From positions 192,580,501 through 192,644,500 of the forward strand of contig CM075669.1 of NCBI GenBank assembly GCA_037962975.1: DNA of 64,000 bases, in the 5' to 3' direction. Positions 1-11,204 of the stretch are shown piece after piece; the stretch's first letter is position 1; the number at the start of each line of letters is the position of its first letter. The notes under the pieces were generated by a model. It was not told where the DNA came from and did not search any database. It saw only the letters and a program-made list of their open reading frames with translations. The DNA is from Clitoria ternatea. Lineage: Eukaryota > Streptophyta > Magnoliopsida > Fabales > Fabaceae. The translations under genes were made by a program, and so were the position numbers.

Positions 1-398
1 TCGATCCCGAGTGAATGGAACCCCTGATTCCGAGTGAAGGAATACCGAGTGGAGTTACTCGCCTCAGCGAATAAGGGTTCGCTCCAGCGAGTGTGAATGG
101 AAGGAAGGTTTCTGGTTAGTTTTGCTTAAGTGAATGGGTGCTTCGCCCAAGCGAGATAGGTTGTCTCGCTCAAGAGGATTTGGGTCTCGCTTGAGCGAGT
201 GAACACTGTAATGGGCTCGCTTAAGCTTTGTTCTTCCGTTGGGCTTTCTTGTGAATGGTTTTATTTTCCCTTGCCTCCCATTCATTTTATTTTGGGATCT
301 TATTCCGCGGGGCTGATTATGAATGTTTTGAACGTTCTAAATTTTGGAAAAATTTTCCCCGGTCTTGGATTTATTCTTTATTAAGTCAGGTTGTTTCA
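1..398 (+). mobile_element. 5' LTR of element A, 3'-terminal part only
   Basis: This ends in GGTTGTTTCA and is followed after three bases by a PBS. It is the partner of the last 394 bp of the 3' LTR. It contains several CGCTCAAGCGAG-like palindromes (about 85-225) shared with elements B and E. The rest of this LTR lies left of the window. Confidence 0.85.
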
Positions 399-401
399 TT
401 T

Positions 402-413
402 TGGTATCAGAGC
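402..413 (+). other. Primer binding site of element A (initiator Met-tRNA type)
   Basis: TGGTATCAGAGC three bases after the LTR end is the usual plant Met-tRNA complement used by Tekay/Del and many other LTR elements. This is a PBS, not a tRNA gene. Confidence 0.85.
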
Positions 414-496
414 GGACTTAAAAGGTCCATGGCCAAGATATGCTTACTGATAGTAGGCGGTCGTGTGCAATATGACCGGTTGTCATCATTGCTTAT

Positions 497-2007
497 TGTT
501 AGTCCTCAAATTTTCAATAAAAGTTTTAATAAAAATTTCATAAAAATTACAAAAATTAGTTTAATTTGTTAGAAAATTAGGATTTAAATTCAATAAATGG
601 ATGTTGTTGGAAATAATCTGCCCTTGATCAATTTTCTCTAAGTTTTGCAGTGAAAAAGTTAAGAAATCAAGAGAAAATTACACTGGAGGAGCTGACACGT
701 AGCCTCATCCCACGCGTAGCATCAACAACTATTTTTGATGCTGACGCTACGCGTCATATCCACACGTAGCGTCAGTGCTGCGTGGTCTCCACCTCCACTT
801 TGGCCAACCACTCCACTTGGACCCAATTATGGGCACTCCACTCAACACCAATGGGCATCCCACTCAGCATGAAAGGCCAAAACTCGGTGGAAACATGTTC
901 ATGTGGCCAGGCATGATCAAATTTAATAATTTGAAGTGGCCATTATCAAGTGTTTAATGGAGGCTGAGTCAGGGGTCTGACGCGTAGCGCCACACTGACG
1001 CGTAGCGTCAGAACCCTTGCTCAACCCTATAAATAGGGCCATCCAACACCATTCTATAACATCCCATAGCATCCCATTCTCTTCTTTTCTCTCTTGTGCT
1101 CGACTTTGAGTACTTCTTTTATGAGTTGTAGTTCTAGAATAGTTTTCTAGATACTTGAGTGTGTTTTGGTGTATTGTGATCGTTGTATTGTGAAGTTCCC
1201 ATCGTCTTCGTAATGTCAAACTCTGTAAGTGTTATTTTTACTTTCACCATGTGTAACTAATTTGTTTATGTTGGAATTGGTGAACTAATCTATTGAGTAT
1301 AATGTTGTGAATTTGACCTCTGCATGTTTATGATTCAAGTCCATGTTAGTATTTCAACCTTTTATTAATATGAACGTCAAACGGGAGAATGATTTTCATG
1401 TGTATTGAAACTTGTTTTATTAGTATGAATGTCAAACGGGAGAATGATTATTCATGCCGTATTGAAACTTTATTTGATGAAAGTAAAAGTTGGAATACCC
1501 TTGGTATCTCAATTCTATAGGGGTTGTTAACCATTGTTGCCATAAGGCCAGTTCTTAAAGAAAGTTTTTACTGAGAAAGCTCACGAGGGATTGGACTTTA
1601 CTGTGAATTCTTAGAATTTATATCATGAGGGATCGGTTATAATAATTTTAAGCTGCAATGACATGAAACTTAATGATTAAATATGCATGTCTTGAGTTCC
1701 TCATTGTTATTCTAGATTAGGGATCCAATTTCCAACATAATTTGCTTATCAGTGTTTATCTCAAGTATCTTACCTATTTTAGATTGCAACTCAACTTTTT
1801 AGATAGATTTTATTTTCTTTTTATCTTATGAACCACTCAATCATGCTATCCTGTGAATATTGTATAAATTGTATATAAATCATTCTTTTGTCTATAACTT
1901 TCTTCACATTTATCATAGTAAATAGAAAATTACTGTTGATATTGGACTTTCAATCCCAGTGGAACGATATCTAAATTTTGAAAACTACAAACAATTGGTC
2001 CGCTTGC
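497..2007 (+). mobile_element. Solo LTR D (Athila-type family), left piece
   Basis: Starts with TGTTAGTCC, the terminal motif of this family. The right piece (17510-17565) ends in GGGTTAACA. The TSD CTTAT is perfect at 492-496 and 17566-17570. No internal region is present between the two pieces apart from the later insertion C, so this is a solo LTR left by LTR-LTR recombination. Visible parts are GACGCTACGCGT motifs (about 690-775 and 978-1010), a TATA box at 1028-1035, and two copies of a GTCAAACGGGAGAATGATT unit near 1376 and 1431. Confidence 0.88.
1028..1035 (+). promoter_or_regulatory. LTR promoter TATA box (solo LTR D)
   Basis: TATAAATA inside CCCTATAAATAGGG, immediately downstream of two TGACGCGTAGCG motifs (978-1010). 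The same arrangement occurs on the reverse strand in the three LTRs of C (TATTTATA at 3037-3044, 9387-9394, 16984-16991) and in the old LTR at 34075-34082. Conservation in five LTR copies supports a real core promoter. Confidence 0.75.
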
Positions 2008-3575
2008 CGTTAACCTGGCGATATCGTCTCAACAGTTCATTTCCACCACCGGGTTGTTAATTGGCAAGCGCACCAATCGTTTGTAGTTTTCAAAATTTAG
2101 ATATCGTTCAACTGGGATTGAAAGTCCAATAACAACAGTAATTTTCTATTTACTATGGTAAATGTGAAGGAAGTTATAAACAAAAGAATGATTTATATAC
2201 AATTTATACAATATTCACAGGATATCATGATTGAGTGATTCATAAGATAAAAGAAAATAAAATCTATCTAAAAAGTCAAGTTGCAATCTAGAATAGGTAA
2301 GATACTTGAGATAAACATAGATAAACAAATTATGTTGGAAATTGGATCCCTAATCTAGAATAACAATGAGGAACTCAAGACATGCATATTTAATCATCAA
2401 GTTTCATGTCATTGCAGCTTAAAATCATTATAACCGATCCCTCGTGATATAAATTCTAAGAATTCACCGTAAAGTCCGATCCCTCGTGAGCTTTCTCAGT
2501 AAAAACTTGCATTAAGACCTGGCCTTATGGCAACAATGGTTAACAACCCCTATAGAATTGAGATACCAAGGGTATTCCAACTTTTTACTTTTGTCAAAAC
2601 AAGTTTTAATACGGCATGAACAATCATTCTCCCGTTTGACATTCATACTAATAAAACAAGTTTCAATACACATGAAAATCATTCTCCCGTTTGACGTTCA
2701 TATTAATAAAAGGTTGAAATACTAACATGGACTTAAATCATAAACATGCAGAGGTCGAATTCACAACATTATACTCAATAGATTAGTTCACCAATTCCAA
2801 CATAAACAGATTAGTTACACATGGTGGAAGTAAAAATAACACTTACAGAGTTTGACATTACGAAGACGATGGAAACTTCACGATACAACGATCACAATAC
2901 ACCGAAACACACTCAAGTATCCAAAAAAACTATTCTAGAACTACAACTCACAAAAGAAGTACTCAAAGTCGAGCACAAGAGAGAAAAGAAGAGAATGTGA
3001 TGCTATGGGATGTCTTAGAATGGTGTTGGATGGCCCTATTTATAGGGCTGAGTAAGGGTGCTAACGCTACGTGTCAGTGTGACGCTACGCGTCAGGCCCT
3101 TGACTCAGCTTCCATTAAACAGCTGATAATGGCCACTTCAAATTATTAAAATTGATCATGCTTGGCCACTTGGACGTGTTTCCACTGTGTTTTGGCCATT
3201 TGTGTTGAGTGGGGTGGCCCTTGGTATTGAGTGGGGTGGCCATTATTGGGTCAAAGCTGAGTGCTTGGCCAAGTTGGAAGTGGAGTCCATGCAGCACTGA
3301 CGCTACGCATGGATATGACGCGTAGCGTCAGCATCAAAAATAGCTGTTGATGCTACGCGTGGGGTGAGGCTACGCGTCAGATTCTCCAGTGTAATTTTCT
3401 CTTGATTTCTTAACTTTTTCACTGCAAAACTTAGAGAAAATTGATCAAGGGCAGATTATTTCCAACAACATCCATTTATTGAATTTAAATCCTAATTTTC
3501 TAACAAATTAAACTAATTTTTATAATTTTTATGAAATTTTTATTAAAGCTTTTATTGAAAATTTGAGGACTAACA
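2008..3575 (-). mobile_element. LTR1 of element C (3' LTR in element direction)
   Basis: 1568 bp. Right end ACTAACA is the reverse of TGTTAGT. Left end reads CGTTAACC where the other copies have TGTTAACC, so the terminal T is mutated. It abuts solo LTR D tail to tail, making a near-perfect inverted repeat. The TATA box is at 3037-3044 (minus strand). Confidence 0.88.
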
Positions 3576-3576
3576 A

Positions 3577-3592
3577 ATACCCCCAACTTGAG
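3577..3592 (-). other. Polypurine tract of element C, internal copy 1
   Basis: On the minus strand this reads CAAGTTGGGGGTATT directly before the LTR start TGTTAGT. Just upstream in element direction (3596-3613) is the palindrome TTGCTCGAGGACGAGCAA. A second, similar tract occurs inside the element at 4084-4100. Confidence 0.75.
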
Positions 3593-3613
3593 ACATTGCT
3601 CGTCCTCGAGCAA

Positions 3614-4854
3614 GAGAGAAAAATAAGAAAAATAAAAATTTGGAATCAAATTTTTGAGTTAGTCCAAGAATTTACAACAAAAAGTAATTTTCACAATTTA
3701 ACTAACTTTGTAATAATCAAAAATTAGTATAAAGTATAACAAAGGTTTAATGATAAAATTTATTTACAATATTCTATTAACAATCAAGCAGAATTTCAGG
3801 CTTACCTCACAGGTGTTTATCTCTATGTAATAGGTACCCTATTTCACTCAATCAATCATAAAATCAAACGAATTTAACTTTGTTTGTCATCTAATCAATG
3901 GTTATTTATACAGAATTAGTTCAGAAATCACAAGGTCTTTTTACGGGTTGTAATGAGGCTTGGTTTATAAGAATCAATGGTTTTTCTTGGAATTCAAAAA
4001 CCTGAAATCATAAAAGAGCATTTTATAATTTTTTTAGGCTTTTTCTTGACCCAAACTCTCATTTCTTTTGTTGATGAAAAATAAATACCCCTAACTTGAA
4101 TCTTTTCACTATTTTTGACTTTTCTTTTCCATATTTTATTTTTTTCTGAAAAGAATCAAGTTGCTTATTTTCACTCCCCATTTTTGTGAGAATACTTAAA
4201 ATATTTTTCATTTATTTCAACTGCTTTTTAATCAATCAAGTATAGGGAATGGTAAAAACAGATTTAAGTTTAAGGGTACCAAGGAATTTTATTTTAGGCT
4301 CAAATTGGCTTGCAAAGGATAAAAGAATTTTTACCAAGGTAAGCTGTTTGGCCAAAGGTTTTTTTTCACCAAAAATGTGCCTTGATCATTTTCCTGAATT
4401 TTCTGTACAACAACACAAATCAGAGATTAAAGCAAAATCAATTCGAATTGAAAATATGTCGATTAAACCCTCAAGTATATAAAAAGATATCTCTCTACTC
4501 ACCGGGCTATCGAAATTTGCTTGATGTTTAATAAACCTATTGTAATTAAATTTATCAAAATTCCTAAGTTATAAAGAACTAATAATTGATTTTACAAAAT
4601 TAAGTTTCATTGTGTAAAAACTCTAAGTGTATAAATTAACTTACTAACAAAAATTTGATTGATTTATTAAAAGATAAATTTTATTTTTGGATTTTTGGGT
4701 TATTTTTCGAATAAAATATACAACAACAAATAATTACGTAAAAACACACCACACAATAATAAAATACCATAATATAAAGTGTCAATGTAAATGTAAATAT
4801 AAACTAAAAATAACTGTACTCAAAGTAAATGCAAGAAATAAGAAGATGGCATCA
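3614..4854 (-). other. 3' untranslated part of element C, internal copy 1
   Basis: AT-rich, with no long reading frame on the element strand. Contains a second PPT-like tract (4084-4100). Almost the same sequence recurs at 9964-11204. Nothing else recognisable. Confidence 0.6.
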
Positions 4855-6153
4855 TCAATCCTCCATCTGGTCATCCTGCTCCTCCTCCTCATCATCGCCG
4901 TCAGAGTCAGCCTGTGCACCAGATGATCCACCAGTCTCAGGGTAGGTAGGTAAATCACCGGGCCAAGCTACATGTGCTGCAAACTCAGCTGGGGTAACAT
5001 AAGGTGCTCCCTCTCCCTGTAACCTGTACTGATAAAATTCATCGTGAAGATGAATATAAGCTCTATGAGTGGCAGCCATCATCTGCATCATATGCTGATG
5101 CTCAAGTGATATCCGGGCAAAGCCCTGTGTGACAGCATCAGTAGATGGAGGCTGCACTGGTGGTCTCCTCCTCCTCGGTCTAGGCTGAGCCTCCTGCTCT
5201 AGTGGTGGAAGCTCGCACTGCTGAACGAAATAATCTCTATTCACTAGAACTTTGGGGACTCTCCCCGAAGAACTAGTGAACTCAGGTGAAGGTACGACGA
5301 CTCCTTGCCTCCTCAGTAAGGCAGATATAATGAGAGGAAATGGAATGGGGCGGTTCACTTTATACCCAAGGGCATACAAGTGAATCTACTCAGATATAAG
5401 CTCAGCTATGTCAATGGTATGACCCTGGAGGATAAAAAATAGAAGGCAACAACGCTCAACTGGAAGAGATAAAAGATGGGTGACAGGAGTGATGTTATAA
5501 AGCATGAGGTAGGACCATGCCTGGGCTATAGGGGTAAGCTGGGTCTTTAGGAGGTTAGATGGACTCCTTCCAACCTTACTCAGGTTGAAAAAGATTCCAT
5601 CTTTGCTCAAGAAGTGAGCAACCTCCTCGAGGGAGTATCCTAACTCTCCCTCGGCAATAATCTTGTTTCTGTTTTCCTTCTAGAAACAAGTGTCATCCTC
5701 GGCAGTAGGCTCCCAAGGATTACCCAATAGGGTACTGATAGTGTCCCGGTCATATGAAATATGCCGGCCCCTTACCTAACTTGTCCGCTGCTGTCCTATA
5801 TTAGGTGTGTCCTGGCGAGTCCTGAAGGCATTCGCATAAAACTCCATCACTAAGATGGGATCCCCCTCAGTAGGTAGAGAGAATAGAGGTCCCCATCTCC
5901 TCTGCTGAACTCCATCCTGAAGCTCAGGGTAATCTCCTGCACTCAAATCAAGGACCCTCTCCCAGATAAGTCTCTGGCCTTTGATTTGATGAAACTGTGC
6001 CCACTTCGCATCAGTATGAAATCTGGTAGGATCCCTCGGTCCTAACACCTCCTGTCCCTGAAGATCAGGGTCTTCAGATGTGGTATCTGTATCCGTGGTC
6101 TTCCTCTATCTTTTAGAGGGACCAGTAGTGGGAATGGATTTCTTTGGTGCCAT
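4855..6153 (-). pseudogene. Env-position ORF of element C, copy 1 (putative plant transposon protein-like), broken
   Basis: One frame runs from an ATG at 6151-6153 (MAPKKSIPTTGPSK) to 4855. It is interrupted by stops at 6106-6108, 5776-5778, 5680-5682 and 5386-5388. The frame includes VRGRHISYDRDTISTLLG, a middle part with AWSYLMLYNITPVTHLLSL and a Pro/Arg-rich stretch, and ends in an acidic DDEEEEQDD tail. The pattern resembles the plant 'putative plant transposon protein' domain (Pfam Transposase_32 type) recalled from memory. It sits where Athila relatives carry an env-like gene, but I see no signal peptide or membrane segment, so I do not call it env. The first three stops are shared with copy 2. 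Function is unknown. Confidence 0.6.
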
Positions 6154-7080
6154 ATGCAAAAAGTAAAAATTTTAAAATTAAACACATGTTAAAAAGTAAA
6201 TCACACATTATCTATCCTAAACAATCAACCAAATATTTACACAAAATTTGAAACATAAATATTTTTGGTTTTTCTAAAAATGAAATTCACACAACAACAT
6301 ATTTTTGTATTTTTGTGATTTATAAAGAAAGTTAACATATATATTTTTAAGTAATTTTGAATCAAGTTTTCAAAACGAAATTCATACAATTTATTCAAAA
6401 TTTATACAAATTTATTTTTATATTTTTATGCAAGAAAGTATAACAAATATTATATATGACAATTTATTAATTTTAAAAAGAAAACAACAAATAAAAAAAA
6501 CACATCATGTTAAATAGAAAAATAAAATAAGAAACAAAAATTAACAAAAAATAAAAAACAGAGGCTGACGCTACGCGTGGTGGGACGCTACGCGTAAGCC
6601 AGTTCTATCCATGCTACGCATCTGTGGGACGCTACGCGTGGGCTCATAGTTCATCCTCACGTTACGCGTCAGTGGTACGCAACGCGTGAGCTGCGCAGAA
6701 CAGAAAAAAAACAGGGGTTTTACAGCGGCATCCCCTTTCCAAACCACATTATATCCATTCAATTTCCTAATTCTAACAGCAATCAATTCCAATGGTCTTC
6801 TAATCCTAATCCTAACCACATTTATTTCTAAGAATCAAAAATTAAAAACAAAACTAAAGATAAAGGTTTAGAACACTTACATGTGATTCCTTGAACAAAA
6901 TAGGATTGAGAAGGTTTGGAAGAGAGAAAAAGAGGTTTCGAAAATTAGGTTTTGAAAACTTAAGTGAGGCAGAGAGGAGATCTTAGGTTTTAAACCCTAA
7001 GATGGGCCTCTCTGGTTCAGTTTTAAAAACTGAACGTGGGCTCTGACGCTACGCGTGGATGGGACGCTACGCGTCAGGTC
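6154..7080 (-). other. Spacer of element C copy 1 with GACGCTACGCGT motif clusters
   Basis: Non-coding and AT-rich. Six motif copies lie within 6564-6690 and two within 7042-7076. The region ends at a deletion junction near 7081 that removed the protease and the end of gag (compare 13431 to about 14678 in copy 2). Confidence 0.7.
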
Positions 7081-8215
7081 CAACATCCTGTCTCCAGCCA
7101 ATATTTTGATTTTGCCAACCCTGCAGGTAATTGTTAGGAAAAGAATTTCTATGATTGAAAGGAAAATTACCTAAGGGTGCTCTTTGATGGTTCATGAAAT
7201 TGGCTTGTTCTTGCTCATTTCCACAGTAACCACATGGTTGTTCTCCCATGCAGTGCATACATTGTTTAAGTTGAGCAGGGGGTGGTGATGCTACTTGAGC
7301 AATTTGGAGTTTTTCCAATTGCTTGCTCATAACTTCAATTTGTTGGGTCAGTAATTTTTACTGAGCCAACACCGCATCATTTACTCCCAATTCGAGCATT
7401 CCTGGCTTCCTTTGTACATTACCTCTTTCATGCTTTGCTTGGCGGTCACTGATAGCCATTGATTCTAATATTTCTATGGCTTCCTCCACAGTCTTGTTCA
7501 TTAAAGAACCACCTGCACAAGCATCTAACATCATCTTGAACTGAGGCAATAAACCATGGTAAACAATTCTTACTTTTTCAGCATCATTCAGGTTGTGGTT
7601 TGGACATTTTCTCAAGAGTGCCTTGAATCGTTCCCATGTCTCTTCTAATGATTCATCATTATTTTGAGAAAAAGAGTGTATGGCTGTCATTGCTTCAAAA
7701 TATTTTGAAGGAGAATAAAATCTTTCCAAAAATTTTCTTTCAACATCAGACCAGTTTGCAAAACTACCCGGTGGACAAGATTTAAACCATTCTTTTGCTT
7801 TACCAATCAATGAAAAAGGAAAAAGTCTCATATAAACAGACTCTTCTTGATTGGGTTCAAAACCAATTATGCTGCATAACTCATAAAAAATAGTTAAATG
7901 TTCATATGGTTCTTCATGATTTAAACCAGCCAATTGATTGTTTTGAATAATATTTAAAGTAGCAGGTTTAATCTTCACTGGTACAACAGGTCCTTGAAAC
8001 ATACCCGAAACTCGGGGTGGACCATTAATAGCAGCAAACTGTCCCAATGTTCTCCTTTCAGCAGCCATATTTGAATTTTCAAAATTAGAAGTAGAAGAAA
8101 ATTTAGTTTGTGTTTTAGATTTCAAAGACTTGATTTTCTTTACAAACTTTTCTATCTCAGGATCAAAATAAATTTTACCTATGGTAGATCGAGTTTGCAT
8201 ACACAAACTAGACAA
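7081..8215 (-). pseudogene. gag: gag of element C, internal copy 1 (truncated, one nonsense codon)
   Basis: Starts MSSLCMQTRSTIGK at 8215 and carries an Athila/Tat-type capsid region with FPFSLIGKAKEWFKSCPPGS and YSPSKYFEAMTAIHSF. A GAA to TAA change at 7358-7360 stops the frame after 285 codons; the same frame then reopens and runs to the deletion junction near 7081. A Cys-rich stretch (CMHCMGEQPCGYC) follows near 7210-7250. It is the partner of the intact gag at 14375-15811. Gag would form the virus-like particle. This copy cannot make a full-length product. Confidence 0.85.
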
Positions 8216-8333
8216 AGAAAGTTAGTGTAACAATTAGTAAAAAAAATAAAATAAATAATCAAAAATTTAACTACGGTAAAAAAAATATTTACCACGGTAA
8301 TTAAAAATTTACTGTTTTATTGAAACAATTCAA

Positions 8334-8351
8334 TCCCCGACGACGGCGCCA
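8334..8351 (-). other. Primer binding site, element C copy 1 (Asp-tRNA type)
   Basis: Minus strand TGGCGCCGTCGTCGGGGA, seven bases inside the LTR2 border. It resembles the Asp-tRNA complement used by Athila-type elements, with a mismatch relative to copy 2. Confidence 0.75.
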
Positions 8352-8358
8352 GAAAACT

Positions 8359-9925
8359 TGTTAACCCGGCGATAGCGTCTCAACAATTCATTTCCACCAC
8401 CGGGTTGTTAATTGGCAAGCGCACCAATCGTTTGTAGTTTTCAAAATTTAGATATCGTTCCATTGGGATTGAAAGTCCAATAACAACAGTAATCTTCTAT
8501 TTACTATGGTAAATGTGAAGGAAGTTATAAACAAAAGAATGATTTATATACAATTTATACAATATTCACAAGATAGCATGATTGAGTGATTCATAAGATA
8601 AAAGAAAATAAAATCTATCTAAAAAGTCGAGTTGCAATCTAGAATAGGTAAGATACTTGAGATAAACACAGATAAACAAATTATGTTGGAAATTGGATCC
8701 CTAATCTAGAATAACAATGAGGAACTCAAGACATGCATATTTAATCATCAAGTATCATGTCATTGCAGCTTAAAATCATTATAACCGATCCCTCGTGATA
8801 TAAATTCTAAGAATTCACCGTAAAGTCCGATCCCTCGTGAGCTTTCTCAGTAAAAACTTGCATTAAGACCTGGCCTTATGGCAACAATGGTTAACAACCC
8901 CTCTAGAATTGAGATACCAAGGGTATTCCAACTTTTTACTTTCGTCAAAACAAGTTTCAATACGGCATGAACAATCATTCTCCCGTTTGACATTCATACT
9001 AATAAAACAAGTTTCAATACACATGAAAATCATTCTCCCGTTTGACGTTCATATTAATAAAAGGTTGAAATACTAACATGGACTTAAATCATAAACATCA
9101 GAGGTCAAATTCATAACATTATACTCAATAGATTAGTTCACCAATTCCAACATAAACAGATTAGTTACACATGGTGGAAGTAAAAGCAACACTTACAGAG
9201 TTTGACATTACGAAGATGATGGAAACTTCACGATACAACGATCACAATACACCGAAACACACTCAAGTATCCAAAAAAACTATTCTAGAACTACAACTCA
9301 CAAAAGAAGTACTCAAAGTCAAGCACAAGAGAGAAAAGAAGAGAATGGAATGCTATGGGATGTCTTAGAATGGTGTTGGATGGCCCTATTTATAGGGCTG
9401 AGCAAGGGTGCTGACGCTACGCGTCAGTGTGACGCTACGCGTCAGGCCCCTGACTCAGCTTCCATTAAACAGCTGATAATGGCCACTTCAAATTATTAAA
9501 ATTAATCATGCTTGGCCACTTGGACGTGTTTCCACTGTGTTTTGGCCATTTGTGTAGAGTGGGGTGGCCCTTGGTGCTGAGTGGGGTGGCCATTATTGGG
9601 TCAAAGCTGAGTGCTTGGCCAAGTTGGAAGTGGAGTCCACGCAGCACTGACGTTACGCGTGGATGTGACGCGTAGCGTCAGCATCAAAAATAGCTGTTGA
9701 TGCTACGCGTGGGGTGAGGCTACGCGTCAGATTCTCCAGTGTAATTTTCTCTTGATTTCTTAACTTTTTCACTGTAAAACTTAGAGAAAATTGATCAAGG
9801 GCAGATTATTTCCAACAACATCCATTTATTGAATTTAAATCCTAATTTTCTAACAAATTAAACTAATTTTTGTAATTTTTATGAAATTTTTATTAAAGCT
9901 TTTATTGAAAATTTGAGTACTAACA
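8359..9925 (-). mobile_element. LTR2 of element C (central, shared by both internal regions)
   Basis: 1567 bp, TGTTAACCC to ACTAACA on the plus strand. On its left is a PBS (so it acts as 5' LTR for copy 1) and on its right a PPT (so it acts as 3' LTR for copy 2). TATA box at 9387-9394 on the minus strand. Confidence 0.88.
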
Positions 9926-9926
9926 A

Positions 9927-9942
9927 ATACCCCCAACTTGAG
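9927..9942 (-). other. Polypurine tract of element C, internal copy 2
   Basis: Same CAAGTTGGGGGTATT as copy 1, against LTR2. The palindrome TTGCTCGAGGACGAGCAA is at 9946-9963 and a second PPT-like tract at 10434-10449. Confidence 0.75.
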
Positions 9943-9963
9943 ACATTGCTCGTCCTCGAGCAA

Positions 9964-11204
9964 GAGAGAAAAATAAGAAAAATAAAAATTTGGAATCAAA
10001 TTTTTGAGTTAGTCCAAGAATTTACAACAAAAAGTAATTTTCACAATTTAACTAACTTTGTAATAATCAAAAATTAGTATGAAGTATAACAAAGGTTTAA
10101 TGATAAAATTTATTTACAATATTCTATTAACAATCAAGCAGAATTTCAGGCTTACCTCACAGGTATTTATCTCTATGTAATAGGTAACCTATTTCACTCA
10201 ATCAATCATAAAATCAAATGAATTTAACTTTGTTTGTTATCTAATCAATGGTTATTTATACAGAATTAGTTCAGAAATCACAAGGTCTTTTTACGGGTTG
10301 TAATGACGCTTGATTTACAAGAATCAATGGTTTTTCTTGGAATTCAAAAACCTGAAATCATAAAAGAGCATTTTATAATTTTTTTAGGCTTTCTCTTGAC
10401 CCAAACTCTCATTTCTTTTGTTGATGAAAAATAAATACCCCCAACTTGATTCTTTTCACTATTTTTGACTTTTCTTTTCCATATTTTATTTTTTTCTGAA
10501 AAGAATCAAGTTGCTTATTTTCACTCCCTATTTTTATGAGAACACTCAAAATATTTTTCATTTATTTCAACTGCTCTTTTAATCAATCAATTATAGGGAA
10601 TGGTAAAAACAGATTTAAGTTTAAGGGTACCAAGGAATTTTATTTTAGGCTCAAATTGGCTTGCAAAGGATAAAAGAATTTTTACCAAGGTAAGCTGTTT
10701 GGCCCAAAGTTTTTTTCACCAAAAATGTGCCTTGATCATTTTCCTGAATTTTCTGTACAACAACACAAATCAGAGATTAAAGCAAAATCAATTCGAATTG
10801 AAAATATATCGATTAAACCCTCAAGTATATAAAAAGATATCTCTCTACTCACCGGGCTATCGAAATTTGCTTGATGTTTAATAAACCTATTGTAATTAAA
10901 TTTATCAAAATTCCTAAGTTATAAAGAACTAATAATTGATTTTACAAAATTAAGTTTCATTGTGTAAAAACTCTAAGTGTATAAATTAACTTACTAACAA
11001 AAATTTGATTGATTTATTAAAAGATAAATTTTATTTTTGGATTTTTGGGTTATTTTTTGAATAAAATATGCAACAACAAATAATTACGTAAAAACACACC
11101 ACACAATAATAAAATACCATAATATAAAGTGTCAATGTAAATGTAAATATAAACTAAAAATAACTGTACTCAAAGTAAATGCAAGAAATAAGAAGATGGC
11201 ATCA
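9964..11204 (-). other. 3' untranslated part of element C, internal copy 2
   Basis: AT-rich and non-coding, nearly identical to 3614-4854. Contains the second PPT-like tract at 10434-10449. The short plus-strand frame at 10600-10881 is not conserved in length between the two copies and is not considered a gene. Confidence 0.6.

Noticed and set aside
402..413. TGGTATCAGAGC and similar sites (23645, 41503) as tRNA gene pieces
   Set aside because: They lie three bases inside LTRs and are primer binding sites; no cloverleaf surrounds them.
775..957. Short frames in C-family LTRs (also 3115-3297, 9465-9647, 17044-17226)
   Set aside because: They recur only because the LTR is repeated, are about 60 codons long and have no recognisable domain.
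4249..4482. Plus-strand frames at 4249-4482 and 10600-10881 as a conserved gene
   Set aside because: They lie in the duplicated 3' untranslated part of C and end differently in the two copies because of a small indel.
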